From positions 41,788,901 through 41,852,900 of the forward strand of contig JAWZYU010000034.1 of assembly GCA_038380435.1 (NCBI GenBank): 64,000 bases of DNA. The letters are read 5' to 3'. The notes beneath the pieces were generated by a model. It did no database searches. It saw only the letters and a program-made list of their open reading frames with translations, and was not told the origin of the DNA. The position numbers and the translations under genes were made by a program. This stretch comes from Ryuthela nishihirai (taxonomy: Eukaryota > Arthropoda > Arachnida > Araneae > Heptathelidae). Of this stretch, positions 32,287 to 44,100 are shown one piece after another; the first letter of the stretch is position 1; each line of letters starts with the position of its first letter.

Positions 32287-34480
32287 GTTAGAGATCATGA
32301 ATTCCATTGTGCTCAGAACCATCATTCAGCATCTGATGACTTCTACTCCAATGTATTTGATCCTGCCTTTGTTAGTGCAGTGATTGTAAATATGCTTGAA
32401 AGATCTTCAGGGCCTGATGGAATTTCTCCCTCACTTTTCAAGTATCTTAATGGTAGCATCTCCACCAAACTCTCCTTTCTCTTCAGTGCTTATTATGAAG
32501 TAAGCAAGATACCTGAAGAGAGGCATTATGCCATTGTTTCTCCTATCTTCAAAAGAAAAGGTGATCCTACTGATCCATGCAACCATTGACCAGAATCGCA
32601 TAAAATCATGGTGTGTTACATATTAGCTAAGCTACTTTCCTTTCTATTGTGCAATAACAATTTCTGATGAGCAATATGGATTTGTACATGGATGATCAGC
32701 AATTGAGTTGTTTTACTAAATGGCCATGCCACACCGAGAGCTCAGAGAAAGTATGAAAGGGAGGGGACTCACTGACCAAGAGCTCAGAGAAAGTATGAAG
32801 AAAGGGAGGGGACTCACTGAACAGCTGTTGGGAGACAGATGGGTAGCCTTCTATCAAGGCCATTCAGCATATTCTTTAATGTGCACAGGATATGCTCTCC
32901 CACACACAGAGCCAGAGCTAATGTCCCATCTGGCAGACAGCAGCCTTTCCAAGCCCATCGGTGTCCCCTACTGAGGACAGGGAGTTTTCTGGAGATAAAT
33001 CTCAATGCTATCAGTTCTCAGCTGGGGCTCGAACCTGGGAACTGCAGATTATGATCCTGGTGCAGTACCAAGTCACCCCCGCCCCACATACATATGATCA
33101 CCAATACAGATTTTACACTGCCTAAGTACATGGACATCAGCATTTAAAGAAGGCAAATCAATTGACATTACCTTCCTTGACTTTGAAAAAGCCTTTGACA
33201 AGCTTAAAAGATCGATCTTGTTTGAAAAAACTGGTAAATTACAGTATTCCCAGCAAATTGCTTCAGTTATTGCACACCTCATTTTCAACTCACATTCAAC
33301 AGATTAAAATCGGTAACACAATGCCACCCATTAAACGTATTATTAGTGGTATTGTACATGGATGTTTTAGGTGCTTTGTTTTCCATTTTAACCAGTAAAA
33401 TTCCCTCTATTTTAAGGCCTGTTCTCAATTTTGTCAATATTAATGATGTCAAATTCTACACTATTCTTTCCAACTCTGAGGACCGTCACTCACTTCAGGT
33501 AGCATGTGATAAAACTGCACAGTGCAGCATGCTTAATGCTTTACCTATCTCTAAAAGGTAAAACTACAATCTTTAACACAGGCCACAGTAATCTACAGCA
33601 TATCTACTTTCTTGATTACTCGGATATTGAAAAAAGTGAAAGACACACGATTTTGGCATCATCCTACTTTCAACTTATCCTTTTCACAATACTGCAATTT
33701 CATCACTATGAAGGCCGTGACATGCATGATTCTGAAATACTACAGCAAATGTAGCACAAGCATTCTTGCTAAAGTATTCATCACATATGCTTGGCCCATT
33801 CTTGAATATGCATCTCTGGTATGCTACCCATATTGTGTGTCTGATACTGAAAAAAAAAAAAACATATATTGAAAAAACTTCGAGATCTTTTACCAAAAGG
33901 CTATTGGAATTTCACAACAAATCATATCAACAGAGATTAAAAGAACTCGCACTTCACCCTCTGGAGTGGAGATGACTTGAGTATGATTTAACTGTATGCT
34001 ATAAAATCATCCATGGACTTTTGCACTTTAATTCTGAACCTTTCTTTCACATCATTAATAGCAAGACTAGACAACACCTATTGTGTATTGACATCCCATT
34101 TGCAAGAAGAGATTCCAGAGACCATTTCTTTGTTTTTAGAGCAGGAAGAATATGGAATTATCTTCTGGGGGATGTTGTCATCTCTCCTACCATGGCCATT
34201 TTTAAAAAGCATTTATGAAGCATGGACTTATGTTGTAAATATCTAAAAATGCTATCAGTTTTAGATCTTCAACTGTCTTCATCTCAAAATTACCAAAGGA
34301 TTCATTTATCTGTAGTCTAGTTCTTATATGTAATATTGTACATAATCATTTAAGTCATTTTGTTTGTAATGCTAGTTTCTTAATTCTCTCAAATGGAGTT
34401 AATGTAAACAATATTTACCTTCTATTTATTGCTTTTAAATTAATAAAGACAAAAGTCTTTTGTATGAAAGATGCAAGTGT
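32287..34480 (+). mobile_element. Second LINE family (CR1/L2/Daphne-like), degenerate, split by a SINE
   Basis: Plus-strand RT fragments occur in order: SSGPDGISPSLFKYLNGSIS and EERHYAIVSPIFKRKGDPTD (32380-32586); after the SINE, FLDFEKAFDK-like YLDFEKAFDKLKRSILFEKT (33170-33230, first catalytic Asp); then TYAWPILEYASLVCYPYCVS and LQRSFTKRLLEFHNKSYQQR-type thumb sequence, RLKELALHPLEWR, and near the end FRAGRIWNYLLGDVVISPTM. The C-terminal block WNxLxxxVVxxPTxxxFKxxL is typical of CR1/L2-type LINEs. Several frameshifts and stops make it a pseudogene, and the YADD box is not legible. It is unlike the EN/RT LINE at 3481-7138. Confidence 0.82.
32703..33087 (-). mobile_element. SINE family A nested in the second LINE
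   Basis: A moderately divergent copy with a small internal duplication: the ACCAAGAGCTCAGAGAAAGT-type segment occurs twice in tandem (32735-32815). The head is legible on the minus strand with a GGTTCGAGCCCCAG B box. Target duplications could not be matched. Confidence 0.88.
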
Positions 34481-34625
34481 GGATCACTTCTTTTAATTTA
34501 AAAGGAAGTGGTAAAATCTGAGACATGCATATTTAGCACTGCATTACCATCTCATGTGCCGCTTCACACATCATGTAGTACATAGGCAATGTAAATTCAA
34601 GAAGGAATTCATGAGGAATCCTTCA

Positions 34626-34682
34626 AAAGAGAGTTGTATCTCTGCAAAGAGGAAGAGTTGTATCTCTGCAAAGAGGAAGACT
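34626..34682. repeat. Two-copy tandem duplication, 26-bp unit
   Basis: GAGTTGTATCTCTGCAAAGA followed by GGAA occurs twice in direct succession. Confidence 0.9.
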
Positions 34683-35773
34683 GGTCTTTATGTATGTTCA
34701 TGAGAAGATAATTAAACAAATTGCTAAGTAAAGAAAAACGGCAGTTAGTTGAACCTCAGAAGTCTCGATGTACTCTATCACTGAGTTCCAGATATTCCGT
34801 TGGATTTTTTCATTCAGCCAGAAATTTAACAAGTTCCGTAAATCGGAGGAAATGGATCTATTCTGTACACATGATGCTACTGCTTCTGACAGCCCATACA
34901 ATGGGTAATACTTCTTGTGAAACAAAAGTACTAAAGTACCATCTGAATATCCTTTGGGCTACAGGACCTCTTGTAATACGTGTTTCACAGATGTCAATAA
35001 TATAGTGAGTAATTCATGGCCTACCTGTACTATTATTGACTGTAATACTAAATGTCCTTTATCTCGCGATTCGGTCACGTGGTGGATTGACACAGAAGTC
35101 AATTGGTGACGAATACCAAAATATATTAAACAATTCTCATTCATATATTATCTGTGATGACAATTAAAGCAATAATTCAGTGATTATTATTAAGATAAAG
35201 AAAAATTCACAATATTTACCTCCCTCCCTATCCACACCGACTATTCCTTTCGGATTATTCACGAAGCGGTGTGGTTCATTCAAGGAGTGGTTTACTCTTC
35301 ACTGCTAGACAACCGTTAGTTTTAATTTAACCATTTTTAGTAAGAATGGGCCCTATAGTCGCTAGTAACGCAAAAATTCAGGTGTGACTTCCCAAAATTC
35401 AACAGATTTCGTTAAATTACGTATTCTTTTAAGATTATTGAAAAATAGTTTACCGATCCAAATGTAATTCAAATTTGAAGCAGACTTTATCACTTCCATT
35501 GCCAAAATTTAGTTGCGACAACAAAACCACCAATTTTCCTGCAAGCACAGAGAAAAGGGAAGGCTTTCGGTATAGGCACTATACTTCCGGTAATCTTAAA
35601 GAAATGAATGTATTTCTGGCCATTAAGCATTGGGACAGGGAAAATTGGACTGATCAGGTAGTCGTCAATGATACTAGCCCAAAATATTTACATGAAACCT
35701 CTGCTGATGAAAATTCACCATGCCTCTTGTGAATTGTGATTCATGAGTGAGAGCAGACAATGAAGATAACCAG

Positions 35774-35850
35774 GTGTAATACACTGTTGCAGAAGCCATT
35801 GAGAAAATAGGTGTAATACACTGTTGCAGAAGCCATTGAGAAAATATAAC
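35774..35850. repeat. Two-copy tandem duplication, ~40-bp unit
   Basis: AGGTGTAATACACTGTTGCA then GAAGCCATTGAGAAAATA occurs twice in succession. Confidence 0.92.
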
Positions 35851-36739
35851 TTGTGAATAAAAATCAGCTGGTGAGAGGGTCTGTACACATTGCACGTGAA
35901 ATGGGTAAAGTTGGTACTGCGGACAAATTCTTCTGGTGCTAGTCACGGAATCGTCCATGACCATGCCCAGCACCTGTTCCTCTGATAGCAAGTGTTCGGA
36001 TCATATGGTTCGGATATATGTTGCCCGCCCTGAATCAGTGGCTGTCTTAAGAAGGGGGTTATGGAGCCATGCCCCCCAGTTCTTAAGTCTCTTGCAAATT
36101 TTTTTAACAGCCACTGATTTTTGCATTCCCAAAGGGATTAGCGGGCCGAGGTTTCATCGCCATTTCCTTTTCTAGGTAAGGAAAACGATGCCTTTGATAC
36201 CCCAGAAGCTGATAATAAGCTGCTAAACGGATCTTGATTACTAAATAATTCATTAGTAAAATTAAGAGTGTCCTTTCTGAACTACGAAATCCTTTATTCA
36301 TTCCTAAATGGCCACCTACAAACTTGAGACTTATTATTTCTCCTCCCTCTAATCTTGAGTAACAGGCAAAAAGCATCCTGCCTACGTCTATGGATGGCTA
36401 AAAAAGTGTCCCTGGCTGGAAATCGTCGGCGCGGAAAACCTCTTCCATAACGACGCTGAGCTTTACTGCAGTTTCTGTTGCTCATCCATATATGAAATAA
36501 ATTTCTGCCATTTTAGCTTTATATTTCGTGGTCAAGGTCACAAATAACACATGCATTGATAATAAAAACAAAACTACGGATGATTCACTTACACGTAACT
36601 TCAGAACAACTGCCGACTCAATTTATGTAGCATTTCCTCACCAGGAGTGGTGGGATTTGGTCCAACGTTTGCATAAATTTACTATGCCTTCAGACACGTA
36701 AATTTATCTAGAACTCTTTTTTTTGACAGGCTTTCTTCT

Positions 36740-36875
36740 GAGCTAAATATGCTATAACTCAGAAGAGAAACGTTTCTGGCACAATGTTCATAGGAATATT
36801 TTTCATCACTATGCGCAGTACAAACGTTCCTAAAGTTTGACTAGACCTTTTGGGAACACCCTGTATATGCAAATT
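36740..36875. mobile_element. Repeat ending GGGAACACCCTGTATA
   Basis: The stretch around AGTTTGACTAGACC and TTTTGGGAACACCCTGTATA resembles a terminus I remember from many arthropod DNA repeats. Only one end is recognised, so class and borders are open. Confidence 0.4.
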
Positions 36876-37311
36876 TTCATTATTTTGAACATAACTTGAA
36901 CTCGAATAAACAAAATCAAATACGAACTGTAAGATAAAATATCATTACCGAATTCTGGATGTAATATTTATATTCTTGAAATTTATTTTCCCAAATATTT
37001 TTCGTAAACGACTCGAAAACTAACAATTTGAAAAAGCATATCAAACCTCAAGACCCCAACACTGAAATCTATTATACAATAACCGTTAGGCCATATCTAC
37101 TTTCTCCTTGCATTTCCAAAATTATAACATTTTTGAAACGTTACAACGTGATATCGGTATACGTTAAGTAGCATGTGATGAGCGATGTTGATGTTTATTG
37201 CGAAAAAAAGGAAACTAGGAAGTTTATTGGTGGATGTTGTTACAACCAGTGTGATCTGGGCTAAAGTAATAAATTATGTGTGATTTTATTTATATATCGT
37301 AAACGTTTTAA

Positions 37312-37380
37312 TCGTTGACATCTCTTTGCCCCGTATTTGGGATACTTTGACATCTCTTTGCCCCGTATTTGGGATACTGT
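37312..37380. repeat. Two-copy tandem duplication, 33-bp unit, upstream of the transporter
   Basis: GACATCTCTTTGCCCCGTAT then TTGGGATACT occurs twice, 160-225 bp upstream of the transporter start codon, so it lies in its promoter or 5' UTR. Confidence 0.92.
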
Positions 37381-37538
37381 GACATCGTCCAGTTCATGTA
37401 TTGCTTCATAGTACAAATCTTTTGATAAATAGAACATTAATCAAAAGTTTTAGATTCCGATAGGGCTCCATGTTTACTTCAAACTCGTAAGTTCTTTAAA
37501 GTACTTAAATTACAAGAATTTATTTCCTTTAAAAAATC

Positions 37539-38147
37539 ATGCCGAAAAGTGAAGAAGAACCATTACTGAGACCAAATTCAGACCAACACAGTGGAGGTCT
37601 TTACGGAATTAATGAGCAATCTGTTCATGATTTGCGAAGTTCTAGAACTTATTTATCACCACAAAGAAATCATCATATTTTAACAAGTGCAATTATCTTG
37701 TTTATTGTGTTGTTGGAAAGAGTGGCATTTTATGCATTAACTGGGAACTTATTCTTGTTTCTGAACCAAGATCCATATAATTGGTTATCATATAATGCTA
37801 TGAATGCAGTATTGATCTTTACTGGTGTTGCATATGTGTCTTCATTGTTTGGTGGATGGTTTGCAGATTCTCTTCTGGGAAGATTCAAAACAATTGTACT
37901 AGCGTTTTTAATCTTTGCAATAGCATATATATTTATATTTTTGCTGTCTGAATCAGATAATCCAACATTTCAACTAAATCTGTGTCCTAATATAAAGAAA
38001 TGGTATCCAGTAACAAATAGTACATATCCAGATAGCTCATCATTGTTTGAAGAAAGATGTAGCTGGCAAATATTCATTTTCTTAATTTTTGCTGGAATTG
38101 GAAGCGGAACAGTAAAAGCAAATATTACACCATTTGGAGCTGATCAG
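37539..38147 (+). CDS. SLC15A4: Transporter coding exon 1
   Basis: 609 nt, residues 1-203, ending GGAGCTGATCAG|GTATGT in phase 0 right after the PFGADQ signature. It holds the dileucine motif and roughly the first five transmembrane segments. Confidence 0.96.
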
Positions 38148-41100
38148 GTATGTATTAGACTTATATAAAGTTTGCATTTGTTGAATAAATTAATATAGGC
38201 TAGCTGCAGTATAGGGTTCTCAGCCACCATGTTGTATATAATTAAAAAGACCTTCTTGCTCAAAAATTAATTTAAAATAATTTAAAATAGTCATTGAGCA
38301 ATAAAATTTTAGAGTTTATCCTTCAAACTATTTGCATGTTCAAAGTTCTTAGGAGAAAACTCTCAGAAGCTTTTCAGAGCAAAGACAGCGCTCCGTCTTC
38401 AGTGAAGTGATGCTATGTACTGATGTTAGGTCTGTTTAGACAAAGAGCTTCTTTCCACATGTCGTGGGGCGGGGGTGGCTCAGTCGGTAGCGCGCCAGGC
38501 TCGTAATCTGCAGTTCCCAGGTTCGAGTCCCAACTGGGTCAGCGTTGAGATTTATCTCCGCAAAATTCCCCGCCCTCCCACGGTCAGTAGGGGACACCGA
38601 TGGGCTTGGAAAGGCCGCCGTCCGTCGGATGGGACGTTAAGCCGTGGCCCCGTGTGCGGGAGAGCCATACCCTGTGCACGTTAAAGAACACGCTGGAGGG
38701 CCTTGACGGGAGGCTACCATCTGTCTCCCAACAGCTGTTCCAGTGGGTCCCCTCCCCCAACCTTCTCTGAGCCTTCGGGGTCCTTGTGACCTGGCCATTT
38801 AGCCCGTGGTGTGCAAAAAAGTGCCGCTCAGATAAAACAACCCAACCCAAATCCACATGTCGTGAAGGGCGATTCCAGTGTCTCGGTTGCAGGTGGGGAC
38901 GGACGAGGTCATTATTTCAATAGCCTCATGGACTATGGTTCTGTAGAAAGTGGATGCACGCGCAAGAAGTGTGGCGTGCTCCCAGTCTATTGTTGCCGTG
39001 TGTTGCACTGCTATCGGTACCGATTCACAAATTGGTCCACAAATTACTGAGCCCATAATATCAAAATTGTTTTCAGCCCAGCTCCAGATTTGAAGCAATT
39101 AGTCAAAAAGGACAGGGACAAATATAGCCTACTTCAAAAATCGGGCGTATACTGATTTCCCCTAGAGTTGACGGATAATTCCGTTGTGTACTACATCGGC
39201 AAAACCATTCGCTCTTTACAAGAAAGGTTCGCGGAGCACCAAACTGATGTCAGCCAAAAGAAGCAAAAGAAGCGCCTCTGAGCTAGCAGTGCAACACACA
39301 GCAACAATAGACTGGGAGCACACCACACTTCTTGCGCATGCATCCACTTTCTACGGAACCATAGTTCGCGAGGCTATTGAAATAATGACTTCGTCCGTCC
39401 CCACCTGCAACCGAGACACTGGAATCACCCATCATGACATGTGGAAAGAAGCTCTTTGTTTAAACAGACCTAACGTCAGTACATAGCATCACTTCACTGA
39501 AGATGGAGCGCTGTCTTTGCTCCGAAAAGCTTCTGAGAGTTTTCTCCGAAGAACTTTGAACATGCAAATAGTTTGAAGGATAAACTCTAAAATTTTATTG
39601 CTCAATGACAGAGAATTGTAAATTATTTTAAACCATGTTGTAATTTTCCCCAGGAAAAACCTGTAATGTTAGTTGCAATATGATATCCATCCACATGTTC
39701 CAATGTTTATGACATATGTTCTGCTTAGAATAGTTCTCTTTAACAAGATTATTTGTTTTCAGGGCTTAAGTTGATTCTTTAGCGATGAGTATTATTAAGG
39801 AAATTTACTTTTTATATTTATTTTTGGGGCTTTTTTTCAGTAAGGAACAAGGAGTTATTCTTTAACAATAAGAGCTGTTAATGAAATGTAATTTTGATGA
39901 GAATATTAATTTTTGGGGCTTTTTTTTAAGTGCATAATGAAGGTTTATTCCTTAGTGATAAGAGTTATTAATAAAATGTAATTGGAGTTTTTTTTTAAGT
40001 GTGAAATGAGGTTTCATTTTGTAGTGATAAGTGTTGTTAATAAAATCTTGTTTTGATTAGATTATTCTCAGTAATTTTTTAAGTGCAGAAACGTGATTTT
40101 CTTCTATGTAGCATTGCATATTTCTTTTATATATATATATATATCCTTTAAATTATATATATACTGTATATCCTCAATATGCATCTCAAGGTAGATGCAG
40201 AACGGGCTACTTTTACCATTCAGGCTTTTTTCATCGTGGTGAAATAAAACTGAGGACCCTATACTGCAGTTCCGCCTTAATATATATATAATAATAATGT
40301 AAGGCTCAAGTTCTGCAGAACCCTACTGGGCAATTTTGGCATTTTTACAAAAGCATACAGTATTGAGATTATGAGCAATGTTTTTGATTCCATACATTAC
40401 TGATTTGGTATTTAACCTGATCAGTGATCTTATATTTTTTAGGCATTTTTTGGTACTTCTGCAGTTCAAATCGCTCGTTTCACTAGATGGCATGTAGCGG
40501 AACATAAAATTCATAAAGTAACGTAAGTGAAAAGAACTGTGTGTCAGTGTCATAGTGTGTTTACACAGTATATTGGATTGTTTTGCATGGCCTGGTTTTC
40601 CAGATTTATTTTTAGGTATAAAGGTAAGTTTTTACGGAAGGGGGTAAATGGTAACAAATTTGTATTGGTTTTCTTGCAATTAAATTTATTTCAGCAGTAG
40701 TGCACATCAGGTCCTTGACCACCATTTTTTTCGACACAACGTAACAAAATGGTCCTTTTCATTTATTTCCACAATCCCCCAGACCCTAACGCAAACAGGA
40801 GTTTCTAGAAAAAATATTGTTTTTTTTTTTGTTACCATGGTAATGATAACTCCAGTTTACGTCGAATGCAAAGTACCATTACCATAATAAAGGTAGTTTG
40901 CATTGTAAAGAAATGCAATGTAACAAAAAAACCTGTGATTCCACTTAAAAACATTCCTCACAACCACAAATTACTAAAAAAATTTAATTATCAAAAAAAC
41001 ATAAAGAAATTATGACAACACATTTGCCACCTCGTATACAACAAATTCCTGATTTGAGCCCCCCCCCCCCTCTCCCTCTTTTCCCAATAGTTAAAACACT

Positions 41101-44100
41101 CCACAAACTAAACTCATAAATCAAGTCACACATACAATAATTAACCTAAATAAATCAGCAGAATTAAGGAAATCAAAACCAAGACCATCATCAACAATGC
41201 ATCGCTGACTGGCATTATAAAAAAGCCCCCAAAACTAAATCTCATCAGAGACAACACATACGAAAAAGCATTATACCATAAACAATGCACCAGCGATCTG
41301 AATTATAAAAAAGCCCTTGAAACTAAATAATGTCCATGCAGAAAACACAAACTGAAAAACATGACAAATGGAAACAGTGCACCACTGACTAAATTATAAA
41401 AAAGCCCCCAAAACTAAATCTCATCGGAGACAACACATACGAAAAAGCATATATACCAGAAACAATGCACCAGCGATCTGAATTATAAAAAAGCCCTTGA
41501 AACTAAATAATGTCCATGCAGAAAACACAAACTGAAAAACATGACAAATGGAAACAGTGCACCACTGACTAAATTATAAAAAAAAATAATCTCATCAGAG
41601 ACAGCAACAACAACAAAAACCCCGTCTTATAGCTCAAATAACCCTCTCCTAAATAACTCATTAATCCTCCTGACTCCATCAAAAACTGCCATTTTTCCAC
41701 ACTGACAATTCTACAATACCCAAAGTTTCTACATCAAAAAGCTGCCAAATGCTTTCACAGGCAGTAGTGCACATCACACGCCTCGTCTGCCTTTTTTTTT
41801 TTTGATGCAACGTAACAAAACGGTCCTTTTCGTTTAATCCCACAACCCCCCCCCCCCCCGACCCTAAATTAGACTGTATAATAGTTTGGTTCTTTCTAGG
41901 GTTAGTTACGGTAGTGAAACTTCGACTCTGTGTAAACAAGATAACAGTAAACTAGATGCTTTTGATTCTAGATGCTTACGTAGCATCTTGGGTATTAGGT
42001 GGTTTAACTTTGTAAGTAATGATGAGGTTAGGCAAAGGAGTCTGCAACCTCCTTTAAGCAGCATATTGTGCAGAGAGAGACTCCGTTGGTTTGGCCATGT
42101 TGCCCCGTATGGATAATTATAGATTGATGAATAGGGTTATGGACAGTGTGTCTAAAGGCCTCAGAAAGAAGGGGAGACATAGGATGCGGTGGGCAGACAA
42201 TGTCAAACAGGACCTTGTTAGAATTGATGTGCATTGGTCAAACGCAGCAGATGTAGCTCAAGACATATGCTTGGAGAACTAATTTGCATGGTCTGGTTGG
42301 ATCTCCATAGCCCATGGTTGCTTGACGATAATGATGATGATGATATGCCAAATTAAAGAGAATTTAATTCTGAATTTTACTGAAGTAAAAATATGAACAT
42401 TGTAGTTACAATGGTATACTGAAAAAATAGGTACATATTTCATAATTACTTCAAAAATCTTCCATTTTTAATATTAATAGCAGTGTTTTGTTAATTTTTA
42501 GATTTTTAAAAATTTAACGAAAAATATGTTGATAATAGTTCAAATCAAACATGTGAGTTTAAATCTGGTGATTGCTTCAATGCAGAGTAACATTAAACAA
42601 AATCAGCAATACTGTATAGTGCTTCTAAATATGGCAATCAGATGGCTTTATTGAATTATTTATATTGTAGTTTAATAAAATATGCATCAATTGAAGAAAT
42701 AAAATATTATTTTCCAAGGTTGAATTATGTATTTTTAAAATATATATGTAGAAAATTTTCAAACAGCACATTTTTTAAAAAAACAAATTAAAGTTTTGTG
42801 TGTTGAGTCAAGAAACATCTATAGACATCCTTGACCCTGGAAGGGTTAAGGGTTAAGTCTATCTTCTAGGTTTATCTGTCCTGTATGTAGCAAAAAACGG
42901 ACTTTGTGTCTCAATGGTTAAAACAATTATAATAGTGCAGGTCAAGTTCCATCTGAGTCACAATGCAAATATTTGGTTACTTTTGTAAACTAATCACTTT
43001 TTTAGAACAAAATTTACCTTCATCTAAAATCTGGAATCTATTACCTAAACTTCTCTTTCATAAAAATGACTAAATTATTTTTATTTAAAAACTCATCAGA
43101 TATATTAACTGGAGATCATTAGGCCCAAGAAAGCATGTTTCATTATTCACATAAAAATATTTTCAGTCAGTTGAGCATAGTAATCATTAATACAAATAAC
43201 AGTAAAAGAGATTTTTTGTTATGTTTAAACAAGAGGTCCCAAATCTGAGTTTGGGAGGAAGATTGGTGTTCTTATACACTTAATTTCTTATCAAATATCA
43301 ATTGTGATTATCACTTGAGTGAGTTCTATTCCTGACAGTGATTTTCAAAATCCTATTACTAGACCACTGATATATATATATAGTAAGGAATGTACTGTAC
43401 TTGATGAAAAACTGATTCTTCTTTGTATTGCATGCCATTTTTTGTTGGTATTATGTGTCCTATTATGTCTCAATGGAGGCAATACAAAGTTGGTGTTAAA
43501 TATATTATAGATTGGAATTTTAAAATATGCACTTAGTTCATCAGCTGGGAAAATTTATTATATGATTATATTTCTATGTACTATTTAAATAGGGGCAGAG
43601 GTTGCCTCATTTGGTAGCACACCAGGCACATGGTCTGCAGTTCCTACATTCATGTTCACTACAAATACCTCGGCAGTAGGTATTTGTATGTGCTATGGTG
43701 CTCAGATTATAAATCACAACAGTCAAAAGAGAGATGCCATTTGATTCTTATGGTGCTGCCCTAAGTAGTTGTTGATGTATAAAGTAGTAGCAGTATCGTA
43801 TTAAGATATAATTTTAACTGCACCCAATTAGGTTCACAAAGAGCTATCAAAATTCAAGTCTTGTGTCCTAAATAAAAACAAATACCCCAACATTGCACAC
43901 AGCTACTTGCCAGAGACAAGATGTATGAGGATGGCAAAACTGCAGCTGAAGGATACTACAAAATTAAAAGAAGTATCCATGCTTTATCTTAGGCTTAAAC
44001 CCTGGTTCCTTTGATCTTAGTCACCAAGACAGTCACTCTAAATCAGGGGTGGGCAATTGTTTTCATATCTACACTGCACATGCGTATTGACGTGGCTGTC

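Larger units (their letters stand above)
34481..37538. other. Intergenic region holding the transporter promoter
   Basis: No confirmed gene. It contains three two-copy tandem duplications (34626-34682, 35774-35850, 37312-37380) and an arthropod-type repeat end near 36830-36875. A plus-strand frame at 35475-35732 (ending WDRENWTDQVVVNDTSPKYL) and minus frames at 34925-34698 and 36485-36104 look partly protein-like but match nothing I recognise. The segment 35200-37500 is less AT-biased than the introns and may include 5' exons of either gene. Confidence 0.4.
38237..39631. mobile_element. Head-to-head pair of Penelope-like element 3' ends
   Basis: Two truncated Penelope-like copies face each other: one on the minus strand (about 39020 down to 38237) and one on the plus strand (about 39053-39631). 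Their 3' portions are near-identical inverted repeats, e.g. AGCATCACTTCACTGAAGAT on the right against its reverse complement near 38400. The pair is flanked by an exact 11-bp direct repeat, ACCATGTTGTA, at 38226-38236 and 39632-39642. The coding parts carry GIY-YIG-type C-terminal domains. A SINE interrupts the left copy. Confidence 0.88.

Noticed and set aside
38470..38545. Possible tRNA gene in the GGGGGTGGCTCAGTCGG...GGTTCGAGTCC segment
   Set aside because: A and B boxes are good, but the segment is the head of a dispersed SINE with target duplication, and no proper acceptor stem closes it.
38811..39050. Plus-strand frame across the Penelope-like left copy
   Set aside because: Antisense to the GIY-YIG remnant and partly SINE sequence.
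41679..41939. 86-codon minus-strand frame
   Set aside because: Spans T/C homopolymers and the LINE fragment border; no family resemblance.
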